Source: Eutrigla gurnardus (taxonomy: Eukaryota; Chordata; Actinopteri; Perciformes; Triglidae). Taken from it: a DNA stretch of 64,000 nt. The stretch is from assembly GCA_963514095.1 (NCBI GenBank), contig OY741283.1, positions 6,184,406-6,248,405 of the forward strand. The letters are read 5' to 3'. Of the stretch, positions 54,486 through 64,000 are shown in pieces. The position numbers and the translations under genes are program-made. The stretch's first letter is position 1; the number at the start of each line of letters is the position of its first letter. The notes under the pieces are model-generated. The model had not been told where the DNA came from and did not search any database. It was given only the letters and a program-made list of their open reading frames with translations.

Positions 54486-54523
54486 CACAGTGATACAGGA
54501 AGCCACAAAGCTGTACAAAAACC

Positions 54524-55247
54524 CCTGCAGATGTCACTGGTAGAGTTATTTAAAAAAATAAATAACATTGGAGTAATTTCTCATTTAAACACCCATAAGC
54601 CACGTCATGCTCTATTAATCACAGGTAAAAAAAAAAAAATAATATCTGTGTGAATGTGTACCCAATACGTATGCGTGGAAAGTTACTTATGGCCTTCTCA
54701 GACGGAACACAGCCATCCTCAAACTGGGCCTTCAGTTTGATCTCAACTACGCACACACAACTAAACTAAACACAGTTGTGATGCCATCACGGGGACAAAA
54801 TGTGTCCAGAAACCTATGAAAACCTGGCAAAATAATCAAAACACACAAAAAAAATTCTCACTGGAAGAATTTGAGGTTTTGTATTTGAACATTTGTATTT
54901 AGATTTTTAGAGAAGAAGAGGAATAATTCCGGTTTCATGCAAAGATTTAGGCAATTAGCCAAACAATTGCCAAAACCAAATATTATAAAATATAGAAAAT
55001 ATGTATCAAAAGTATGTACATTTGAAAAATGAAACTGTCATCTGCTTATTCAAGATTTCAAGGCAAGAATTCAACCGAAAAAAATGAAATCCACTTAAAC
55101 AAGAAGCATCCATCTACTGTATTTTACAATCCAAATAGTTGCCAGGTATTTGGTAATTTTCCATTGTCGCTGCACTTCGAAAACTCAAATAATATTTAAT
55201 TACATCTGCTTTCCATGTTCTCTTTTTAAACCTGAAGAGGGCGGTCC
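54524..55247. other. Spacer containing the tandem-duplication boundary
   Basis: No gene. The second repeat starts near 54667, preceded by a short A-run (54628-54642). Confidence 0.75.
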
Positions 55248-55377
55248 ATGCAAAATCTTCCTTCCTTATAATAACGCCATGAACAGCTCACATATCACTC
55301 ACAACAGAACAACTGGGCCCCTTGATAATCTAACAAACATTCAGATCAAAACACTGGATTGCAGTGTTTATTAAGCA

Positions 55378-55826
55378 ATGGAAAATATGATATCTTGGAG
55401 TTTATTTTTTATAGTAACTATTCATGGTAAGTATCATTTCTGCTTTAAAACTCAAAGACAATCTTTTCTATCTTACCTGTGATAAGCGTGTTGGATGAAT
55501 CTATTTGTACTTGCAGGAGTTTGGAGTGAGATCAAACTGGACCAGTCTCCCTCTGAGGTGAAAAGACCTGCAGAGACAGTGAAGATGTCATGTGTCATAT
55601 CTGGTTACAGCATGACAAGCAACAATATTCACTGGATACGACAGAGGCCAGGGAAAGGTCTGGAGTGGATTGGGAGGATGTACACAGGCTCAAACTCTGC
55701 AATATATGGCAGCTCCTTTCAAACCCGTTTCATCATGACTGAAGATGTTCCCAGCAGCACCCAGTACCTCCAGGTCAATAGCCTGACAGCAGAGGATTCT
55801 GCTGTTTACTACTGTGCTCGTGATAG
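55378..55826 (+). CDS. ighv: IGHV family D, gene 2
   Basis: Leader exon 55378-55426, V exon 55517-55826, octamer 55248-55255. CDR1 is GYSMTSNN, CDR2 about MYTGSNSA. FR2 has the commoner GKGLEW where gene 1 has GKALEW; FR3 has TRFIMTED. RSS: CACAGTG 55827-55833, 23-nt spacer, ACAAAAACC 55857-55865. It is the tandem copy of 52774, with differences concentrated in CDR2. Confidence 0.94.
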
Positions 55827-55865
55827 CACAGTGACTGAACACAGTGGAGCAGCTGCACAAAAACC

Positions 55866-56540
55866 TTCACTGACAACAAACAGCAAAGTGACATTAATGA
55901 CATCCAGGTTTCCGTCTACAAAGCCCTTTAAACCATAGAAATGTAAAGTAGACATATCAACCTCGTGACCACACGTTTGTTCTCTCTTCCCTCACAGTTA
56001 TAGACAGTGTTCTTTCCATTATCAAAGCATGATTTAACATTACATTACCCATGTCACACTCACAAGAACACACCATGAAATATAAGAAATCTTTTTGAAA
56101 AGAAGAGGCTGGATCAGAGCTGGAGTAGAGAGATGAACTATCCATGATCTAAAATAAAGCTATTTAAAATGTTGGTGGATAGTAAAACGTGAGATGACAG
56201 TAAAGCAATTTACAAAAATTAGCTAATCTGCAGCCATATATGCTTACAGGGGGCAATGAGACAGCAAAATGAATATTCTTTAACTAAATATTGTTGGTAA
56301 ATGTGTCAGACTTCTGAACTAAAACTAAAATGTTGATGTTTTATTCAAAGAAATGCCAGAAATGTGGTTGTGGTGTTGTACATTTTGTGCAAGTCGAAGT
56401 AAAACATGATTTACTTCAAACTTTATATCAGTTGGAGGACTTGGAGGCATGATGCCAGAACACAGATTCACCAGTTTCACCAAACAATACACTGAAAGCC
56501 AGGTGCATTCTGGTTCTCTGCTCACTGTGAGGAGGAGTCA
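55866..56540. other. D-to-A' spacer, second copy
   Basis: No gene. Nearly identical to 53262-53938. Confidence 0.7.
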
Positions 56541-56618
56541 ATGCAAAACTCAGAGATCCTCCACCTGTACTTATCCGACAGCACAGAGGAGGCCAGAGAA
56601 CGGTGAACACGGCGTAAC

Positions 56619-57083
56619 ATGATGGACTGTAGGACAGGACTGCTGATTTTAGCTATCTGCTGGGCAGGTGAACATTGTCACTATTATTCTCTTGTTGATA
56701 ATTTATGTTAAATTATCTCACATTACGAGTATTGACTTTGTGTGGCTCTGTTGTGATTTAACTGCTTTTGTCTCAAGGTGTTTCCAGTCAGACTCTGACT
56801 GAGTCTGAACCGGTGGTGAAGCGACCTGGAGAATCCCACAAACTGACCTGTACAGCCTCTGGGTTTAACTTTGGTGGCTCCTATATGGCTTTGATCAGAC
56901 AGGCTCCTGGAAAAGGACCGGAGTGGATTGCATATATCTACACGGATAGTAGCTACATCTACTACTCTCAGTCAGTTCAAGGCCGGTTTACCATCTCCAG
57001 AAACAACAACATGCAGCAGCTGTATCTGCAGATGAACACTCTGAAGACGGAAGATTCTGCTGTTTATTATTGTGCTCGAGACT
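56619..57083 (+). CDS. ighv: Chimeric IGHV: A' 5' half with A 3' half, FR2 Trp lost
   Basis: Leader exon 56619-56667 (MMDCRTGLLILAICWA), V exon 56778-57083, octamer 56541-56548. Promoter, leader, intron and early FR1 (SSQTLTESE, ESHKLTC) are A' type. From TASGFNFGGSY onward, including RSS and 3' flank, it is family A. FR2 is MALIRQ: the conserved core Trp (TGG) is TTG, Leu. CDR2 is IYTDSSYI. RSS: CACAGTG 57084-57090, 23-nt spacer, ACAAAATCC 57114-57122. The frame is open, but the missing Trp suggests poor folding. Confidence 0.92.
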
Positions 57084-57122
57084 CACAGTGACTGGAGTTG
57101 GTGGAGCAGCTGTACAAAATCC

Positions 57123-58232
57123 TACAGCACTCATTCTTACTGGGCTGATAGACTTAAAGTATTTTTCATTGACATTATTTACTTTATTCTTGATATATTT
57201 AGTTTTTACGTATTCCATCATATTTTTTACATATAATATATTCATCATTATACAAAAAATCATGAAAAAATAATATTAATAATAAATATCATTAATAAAT
57301 ATGAAATACAATAACGATTACATGTTCATTAAAGGGCTAAAGACTGCTCCCAAAAGTGGTTGCTGAAATTAAACTTAATACTTTAATACTGAAATTAAAA
57401 AATGATAAAACACAAACATTTGATTACAACTGATGTATGACTGGCTTCAAAGATACATTTTTGATGAAAAAATAGGATACTGATAAAATAATAATCATAT
57501 TGCTCAATAATTCAAACCAACTGAAAACATTTCACTCTTTCCATCACATGTTGTATTTAAGTGCTTCATGAAAACCATTTCTGAGACGAGACAGTGTTGA
57601 TCTATAAAGTGGAGGAGAAGTGGAATGATTACAGCATTTTACTTACATTAACTTATAAACCTCAATGCCTTTTGATTAACACTATTTTTTTCATCTAACA
57701 CAACACACAAAGGAACAATAAATGATTTGTTTTTTGCATTTTGTAATAAAAGTTTCAGTTCCTGAGCAGCTGTGCACATCTTCAATCAATGAAACCATCA
57801 AAAATATTTCATGCAAAGCTGCAAACCAGCAGCATCGCTGAAGTTAACTTAAGTTTCATACCATTAACATGATCCTGGCTGCTGTCTCTGCATTTCTGTT
57901 TACAGCAAATAAAGTCAGAAAGTCAGCAAAGAAATCAAGAATGCAATAATTACAAAAAAGCTGAACTCATGCATTTAACGTTTTTTTTTAAATTATATAA
58001 CAATTATATGGATAGAATACACAAAATAAACATTGACAGTTTAAGGCAAAGCTAATATTGATTTTTTTATTTCTGTAAATACGGGGACTCTTTATTAAAA
58101 TGTTACAATTAAGTAAATTAATTAAATTAAAATATGATTTCCAGGCATGTTTTCACCCTGCACATATAAACACACTGAACAGACTCTTATGGCTCAATTA
58201 GACCAATGTTGATGTTTAACATGTTTGATTGT
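57123..58232. other. A-to-B spacer, long type
   Basis: No gene. Close to the spacer at 35151. Confidence 0.7.
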
Positions 58233-58324
58233 ATGCAAACTCAGTGGCCTTCCTCTTTACGCAGCTATAAAACATCACATCAGGCTGCCAGTGGAGTTCA
58301 CAGCACGTCACTTCCAACATCATC

Positions 58325-58744
58325 ATGTTCTCCGTCGCTCTGCTGCTGCTGCTGGCAGCTGGATGTGAGTCTCTTTGGATCGGTCAAAGTCAGCAGTTCT
58401 GCTTTTGCAGTATATTTTTTAAACATTTACTTTTCTTTTTACAGGTGTGAAGTGTGAACAGCTGACACAGCCAGCCTCTGTGACTGTGCAGCCAGGTCAA
58501 CGTCTGACCATCACCTGTCAGGTGTCTTATGCTCTTAGCAGCTACTGGACAGGTTGGATCAGACAGCCTGCAGGGAAAGGACTGGAGTGGATCGGATACA
58601 GCTGTGATGGATGGACCGCATATTATAAAGATTCACTGAAGAACAAGTTCAGTATCAGCTTAGACACTTCCAGCAAAACGGTGACTCTAAACGGAGAGAA
58701 TATGCAGCCTGAAGACACTGCTGTGTATTACTGTGCCAGAGACC
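58325..58744 (+). CDS. ighv: IGHV family B with a single Cys in CDR2
   Basis: Leader exon 58325-58364, V exon 58445-58744, octamer 58233-58240. CDR1 is YALSSYW (Ala for Ser). CDR2 reads YSCDGWTAYYKDS: the first Cys of the CXXC type is kept and the second is Trp (TGG for TGT/TGC), leaving an unpaired cysteine. RSS: CACAATG 58745-58751, 23-nt spacer, ACAAAAACC 58775-58783. Confidence 0.94.
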
Positions 58745-58783
58745 CACAATGACACAAACCATCAGTAGAGCTGAACAAAAACC

Positions 58784-59724
58784 CCTCAGTGCCTGAACTC
58801 TTGTAACATGAAGCCACCAGAGGAGGAGCCCTCGGACCACTAACCACTTCTACCAGCTCACTGTCGCAGTAAAGAAGGAAACTGTCTTTAGACCTTCAAT
58901 ACTGTAATATCACATGTAATATGACACTACAATTACTGTTACATCAGTGAGGATATAAAGTACACACTTTCAAGGGATTGAATACATTCAGCTCACAACT
59001 TGATTTTAAAAGCTTGTGATCCAACTACAATAGAAAATGGTCCTCAAAATGTCCGTTTCTCTTCCATGATATTATTTACAAAAACACTCACATAATTATT
59101 TTTTGGATCATAACTGCATTAGTGACTGACTCAGTAGTGTAAAGACAACTTTGAGATGTTAATTAGTCAAACTATAGAAAGGTTTGCAACACATAATGTG
59201 TGTTTGTCAGAGATTCAAGTTCCACCTTCTGTTTGTGTGAGATGAAGAACACATGAGTGTTTAATTTTCTTTTTAGATCATTTAAATAAAATGGTCTTCA
59301 GTTACTTCATTATCATCGGTATGTAAATCAGCCTCCTTGTGCTCCCCAAATGTCCTCTCTCCGGCCTCTACATGCTCACCACTACTTAATATATGGAAAA
59401 CAATGAAATATCTTCACATATTTAAGTGGAAACACACAGATATAAATAACAAGGTCACCAAGTGACCACATTCAAATAACAATAATAATAACTTAAGGTT
59501 AAAAAGTCAAACAAAATAAGTTGTAAGAGATACAATCAGTTTCTGTAAAACACATAAAATATGGTCAATTAGGAGAAAGCCATAATCGGAAAAATGAGTT
59601 TTGAAGAGAGATTGAAAAGATGACACTGTTTAATTGCTCCTCTGATTCCAAAACTGAGGGACAAATACAGCAAAGCACAAGTTACCAGTTGAATCTGGTT
59701 GTGACTGTTTGTGAGGAGGAGTCG
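58784..59724. other. B-to-A spacer with relic C promoter and empty transposon site
   Basis: No gene. Empty site CCATGATATTATTTACAAAA near 59066. Relic C promoter near 59210-59340 with ATGTAAAT at 59321-59328. Confidence 0.75.
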
Positions 59725-59801
59725 ATGCAAACCTGGGATGTCTTCCACCTCTACTTATGTGACTGCAGAGAGGACAGAGGACAGTGGACACACAGTTCAA
59801 C

Positions 59802-60238
59802 ATGATGGACTACAGGACAGGACTGCTGCTTCTAACTGTCTGCTGGGCAGGTGAACATTGTCACGAGTCTTGATTTGACAAAGTTTCCTTTTGTGTCACT
59901 GACATATTTCACATGTTTTATGTTTGTTTTAGGTGTTGATGGTCAGACTCTGACACAATCTGAACCAGTGGTCAAAAGACCTGGAGAATCTCACAGACTG
60001 ACCTGTACAGCCTCTGGGTTAGACGTTAGTAACTACTGGATGGCTTGGATCAGACAGGCTCCTGGAAAAGGACTGGAGTGGATCGCAACTATAACACATA
60101 ACAGTGGCAGCACCTACTACCCTCAGTCAGTTCGAGGCCGGTTTACCATCTCCAGAAACAACAACATCAAGCAGCTGTATCTGCAGATGAACACTCTGAA
60201 GACGGAAGATTCTGCTGTTTATTATTGTGCTCGACAAT
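59802..60238 (+). CDS. ighv: IGHV family A, gene 12
   Basis: Leader exon 59802-59850, V exon 59933-60238, octamer 59725-59732. CDR1 is GLDVSNYW and CDR2 ITHNSGST. FR1 has QTLTQSE; FR3 RFTISRNNNIKQ. It ends CARQ. RSS: CACAGTG 60239-60245, 23-nt spacer, ACAAAATCC 60269-60277. It is the last V segment in the window. Confidence 0.95.
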
Positions 60239-60277
60239 CACAGTGACTGGAGTTGGTGGAGCAGCTGTACAAAATCC

Positions 60278-60713
60278 TACAGCACTCATTCTTACTGGGC
60301 TGATAGATTCAAAGTATTTTTCATTCACATTAAAAATTGTATTAATAAATATTATTAAAAAACATTAAATATAATTACAAGATTACATGTTCATAAAAGG
60401 GCTAAAGACTGCTCACCAAAGTGGTTGCTGAAATTAAACTTCATACTTTAATACTGAAATTCAAAATGATAAAACACAAACATTTGAGTACCACTGATGT
60501 ATGACTGGCTTCAGAGATACATTTTTTAATGAGAGAATAAGATACTGATAAAATAATAATAATCATATTGCTCGATAATACAAACCAATTGAAAACAACA
60601 AGTTTCAGTTCCTGAGCAGCTGTGCACATCTGCAATCAATGAAACCATCAAAAATATTTCATGCAAAGCTGCAAACCAGCAGCATCGCTGAAGTTAACTT
60701 AAGTTTCATACCA
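60278..60713. other. A-to-B spacer, short type, truncated by transposon
   Basis: No gene. Runs into the foldback element. The spacer resumes at 63226 for about 135 bp before a Tc1 element interrupts it again. Confidence 0.7.
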
Positions 60714-63225
60714 GGGTCATTCCGTGTCATTTCATCAATTGCCTCCCACCTGACCATCTCAGAATGTCCTGAAAAAATTTGAGTACAAAGACGCACTTGT
60801 TAATAGGACAAATCCAAAATATTAGGTCTCTACTGTCAACAGTTTCCTCATGAAACATCATTGAATGAAGGGTAGTTTAGACGATTTTTGGCATCATACT
60901 CTGAAAAGCCATATTTAAATGGCATTATCTGGAAAACTATCTCACCTGTGGCCTTCAAAATTTCTACACTGTATATCTGTTACTAATAGCCTCCAGACAT
61001 GAAATATCAGGGGTTTAGCTCAATGATAACCTAGTATGGTAGGTACTTAAAATGAGGCTTGTTGAAATAAAGTAGTACATTTGAAGAGTGGCTGAGCACC
61101 CATTTTTACAGATAAAAGACTTCTATCACTTCTGCCTCTATCTCTGGTGTTAGCTTAAACATTCTACAAAATATGGCCTCTCTTAGATTATTAGTTTCAC
61201 AGATATTAAGGCTCAAAAATGGGAGTTAACACATCTTTGCCCAACTTCAGAGTCATATTCCAAAAAACGGACAACACCTATCAGGTCCAAACTTACTTTT
61301 TTTGAAAGATCATATTCTTGTTAAAATCATATAAAAAATCAGGAGGGTGTTTTGCCTCATTTTGTGGCAGTGATTTTTTAAAATCCTGATATTGGTGGGG
61401 TTTTTGTGGCTGGTTTTGGTACTGCATGTCCTAATAGCCTACCAGTAAACATCACAGGAGGGCAATTCAATTGTGTTTTTTACCATTTACCAAAGACTTA
61501 CATGTGCCTAAATGCTACTGATAAATTTAGCCTTACGAAAACATTAAAATGTAGCACAGTTGTAGTTACAGAGGCAATAAGTCCTTGAATGTGAGTTAAA
61601 CATGGTGAAAGCAGCTTTTAATGTCTTAAACCATGAACAAAAATAACATAATATTGAAGACTATATACTTAAAGTATGACAAAATGTACAAATACCACAA
61701 CCAAATCAAATAATAATCTTAATTTGAGCATAAGATTTTACATTACAGTACAAAAGTCTCCAAAGTTTGATATTGAATAACAGTTTGTCTCTATGCTCAA
61801 TGTGAGCAATCACACATTTTTCATCTTTTAGATCCAATTCCTTCGTCACATTAATTTGTCAGTCACTTTACAAATTGTCTAATGTACATCTCTGCTCTGT
61901 TGTGCTCATCTTTTTTGATGGCATACATGCGCCCAGTTTCTGTAGAGGGAACGTCAAATCTTGCAATTCTATGCTGCAGTGGGACATTGCACATCTTCTC
62001 TTCTTGGCCAGTAGAAACTCTTGGCAGGGCCATGTGGGTGCATGAACTGAACCAGTACATCTTCATCTTGATCGGAAACATCTGATACTTCCTATCCACC
62101 ATTTCTGATCATAACTCACATATTGTCTCATAGTGAGCATAGAGACAAACTGCTATTCAATATCAAACTTTGGAGACTTTTCTACTGTAATGTAAAATCT
62201 TTATGCTCAAATTAAGATTATTATTTGATTTAGTTGTGTAATTTATATACTTAAAGTATGACAAAATGTACAGTCTTCAATATTATGCTATATTTGTTCA
62301 TAAGACATTAAAAGCTGCTTTCAGCATGTTCAACTCACATCTAAGGACTTATTGCCTCTGTAACTACAACTGTGCTACATTTTAATGTTTTCGTGAGGCT
62401 AAATTTATCAGTAGCATTTAGTCACATGTAAGTCTTTGGTAAATGGTAAAAAACACATTTGAATTGCCCTCCTGTGATGTTTACTTGTAGGATAATAAGA
62501 CATGCAGTACCAAAAACGGCCACAAAAACCCCACCAATATCAGGATTTTAAAAAATCACTGCGACAAATTGAGGCAAAACACCCTCCCAATTTTTAAATA
62601 TGATTTTAACAAGAATATGATCTTTCAAAAAAAGTAAGTTTGGATCTGATACGTGTTGTCAGTTTTTTGGAATATGACTCTGAAGTTGGGCAAAGATGTG
62701 TTTACTTCCATTTTTGAGCCTTAATATCTGTAAAAATAATAATCTAAGAGAAACCATATTTTGTAGATTGTTTAAGCTAACACCAGATATAGAGGCAGAA
62801 GTGATAGAAGTCTTTTATCTGTAAAAATGGGAGCTCAGCCACTCTTCAAATGTACTATTTTATTTCAAAAAGCCTAATTTTAAGTACCTACCATACTAGG
62901 TTATCATTGAGCTACATCCCTGATATTCCATGTCTGGAGGCTATTAGTAACATATATACTCTGTAAAAAATTTGAAGGCCACAGGTGAGATAGTTTTCTA
63001 GATATTGCTGTTTAAAAATGGCTTTTCAGAGTATGATGCCAAAAACCGTCTAAACTACCCTTCATTCAATGATGTTTCATGAGAAAACTATTGACAGTAG
63101 AGACTTAATATTTTGGATTTGTCCTATTAACAAGTGTGTCTTTGTACTTGAATTTTTTCAGGACATTCTGAGATGGTCAGGTGGGAAGATTTTCAGAAAT
63201 TTGATGAAATGACACGGAATGACCC
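60714..63225. mobile_element. Foldback DNA transposon, 2512 bp, about 1.1 kb inverted arms
   Basis: Left end GGGTCATTCCGTGTCATTTC matches the reverse complement of the right end. The arms (about 60714-61808 and 62128-63225) are inverted copies with visible divergence. ACCA flanks both sides (60710-60713, 63226-63229), and other units read TTTCATACCATTAACATGAT uninterrupted, so the limits and a 4-bp target duplication are supported. The central 320 bp hold a decayed coding tail on the minus strand. The superfamily is not assigned. Confidence 0.88.
61863..62125 (-). pseudogene. Decayed coding fragment in the foldback element
   Basis: On the minus strand three consecutive protein-like pieces lie in different frames: VSYDQKWWIG, then DEDVLVQFMHPHGPAKSFYW, then FDVPSTETGRMYAI, ending at a stop near 61863. 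At least two frameshifts separate them. The WWIG...FMHPHGP...GRMY pattern recalls the C-terminus of uncharacterised proteins repeated in fish and invertebrate genomes (from memory), so it is probably the end of a transposon-encoded protein. No catalytic domain remains. Confidence 0.55.
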
Positions 63226-63364
63226 ACCATTAACATGATCCTGGCTGCTGTCTCTGCATTTCTGTTTACAGCAAATAAAGTCAGAAAGTCAGCAAAGAAA
63301 TCAAGAATGCAATAATTACAAAAAAGCTGAACTCATGCATTTCATGTTTTTTAAATAACAATTA
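63226..63364. other. Short piece of A-to-B spacer between two transposons
   Basis: Matches the standard spacer (CATTAACATGATCCTGGCTG onward) up to AACAATTA, where the Tc1 element enters. Confidence 0.8.
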
Positions 63365-64000
63365 CAGTGGGTACGGAAAGTATTCAGACCCCTTCAAATG
63401 TTTCACTCTTTGTTTCATTGCAGCCATTTGCTTAAATCAAAAAAGTTAATTTTATTTCTCATTAATGTACACTCAGCACCCCATCTTGACAGAAAAAAAC
63501 AGAAATGTAGAAATTTTTGCAAATCTATTAAAAAAGAAAAACTGAAATATCACATGGTCATAAGTATTCAGACCCTTTGCTGTGACACTCATATTTAACT
63601 CACATGCTGTCCATTTCTTCTGATCCTCCTTGAGATGGTTCTGCTCCTTCATTGGAGTCCAGCTGTGTTTAATTGAACTGATTGGACTTGATTAGGAAAG
63701 GCACACGCCTGTCTATATAAGACCTTACAGCTCACAGTGCATGTCAGGGCAAATGAGAATCATGAGGTCAAAGGAACTGCCCAAGGAGCTCAGAGACAGA
63801 ATTGTGGCAAGGCACAGATCTGGCCAAGACAAAGAATTTCACAGATCTGGCCAAGACAAAAGCATTTCTGCAGCACCCAAGGTTCCTAAGAGCACAGTGG
63901 CCTCCATAATCATTAAATGGAAGAAGTTTGGGACGACCACAACTCTTCCTAGACCTGGCCGTCCAGCCAAACTGAGCAATCGTGGGAGAAGAGCCTTGGT
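63365..64000 (+). mobile_element. Tc1/mariner transposon, 5' part (cut by window end)
   Basis: Starts CAGTGGGTACGGAAAGTATT after a TA (63363-63364); other units read AACAATTATATAGATAG, so insertion at TA is supported. AAGTATTCAGACC occurs near 63378 and again near 63563, as in Tc1 elements with repeated motifs inside the inverted repeats. A transposase frame follows. Confidence 0.92.
63741..64000 (+). CDS. Tc1 transposase, N-terminal part
   Basis: Open frame from ATG 63741 (in-frame ATGs also at 63753 and 63762) to the window end, with no stop. SKELPKELRDRIVARHRSGQ, then PKSTVASIIIKWKKFGTT and GRPAKLSNRGRRAL, is the paired-like helix-turn-helix DNA-binding region and GRPR-like linker of Tc1 transposases. 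The catalytic DDE part lies outside the window. An in-frame 27-nt duplication repeats HRSGQDK (63813-63833 and 63840-63860), which may disturb the first helix-turn-helix. Confidence 0.9.
   Translation, partial: MSGQMRIMRSKELPKELRDRIVARHRSGQDKEFHRSGQDKSISAAPKVPKSTVASIIIKWKKFGTTTTLPRPGRPAKLSNRGRRAL

Noticed and set aside
1..64000. D, J or constant-region exons, or CRISPR-like arrays
   Set aside because: No 12-RSS-flanked D, no J motif (WGxG with 23-RSS upstream) and no constant-domain exon was seen; the regular repeats are V cassettes and satellites, not CRISPR.

Overview
The window is vertebrate genomic DNA: a run of immunoglobulin heavy-chain variable (IGHV) gene segments, all on the + strand, in an AT-rich, repeat-loaded background. 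The framework style, the short leader introns (about 80 bp) and the fish-type transposons (Tc1/mariner, an RTE-like LINE tail, a tRNA-derived SINE, a GC-rich Ty3/gypsy element) suggest a ray-finned fish, probably a percomorph; the species cannot be fixed from the sequence. No D, J or constant-region exon and no 12-bp-spacer RSS was seen by eye, so this looks like the interior or upstream part of an IgH V cluster.

Each intact V segment has an octamer promoter, a leader exon (40-49 nt), an intron, a V exon (285-311 nt) and a 23-RSS. I count 32 V segments with leader, V exon and RSS, plus three remnants. There are four families. Family A has the leader MMDYRTGLLLLTVCWAG: 12 genes plus 2 divergent A' genes. 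Family B has the leader MFSVALLLLLAAGC: 11 genes. Family C has the leader MFSVALMLLLAAATC: 5 genes. Family D has the leader MENMISWSLFFIVSIHG: 2 genes. The array is built from A-B-C cassettes. In about half of them C has been reduced to its promoter, with the same breakpoint each time.

Layout: 1-5.0 kb A, then repeats that replaced a B gene and left an orphan RSS; 5.0-10.2 kb A, B, a 2.6 kb DNA transposon, relic C; 10.5-13.6 kb A, B, C; 13.9-21.5 kb A, a 4.5 kb LTR retrotransposon, B, relic C; 21.9-28.8 kb two A-B-C cassettes; 28.8-34.2 kb a unique spacer, A, a B gene with a different leader, and a V pseudogene split by a hAT element; 34.6-45.2 kb A, then a near copy of about 6-15 kb; 45.6-48.7 kb a second copy of the B/hAT-pseudogene block; 48.7-52.0 kb A-B-C; 52.0-57.1 kb a tandem duplication of D plus A'; 58.2-60.3 kb B, relic C, A; 60.7-63.2 kb a foldback DNA transposon; 63.4-64.0 kb the start of a Tc1 transposon.

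The V segments would be joined to downstream D-J by RAG and expressed on B cells. The sequence shows birth-and-death evolution: segmental duplication, mosaic V genes made by recombination inside exons, promoters without genes, an RSS without a gene, and repeated transposon entry. Flanks are nearly identical between copies while CDR1 and CDR2 differ.
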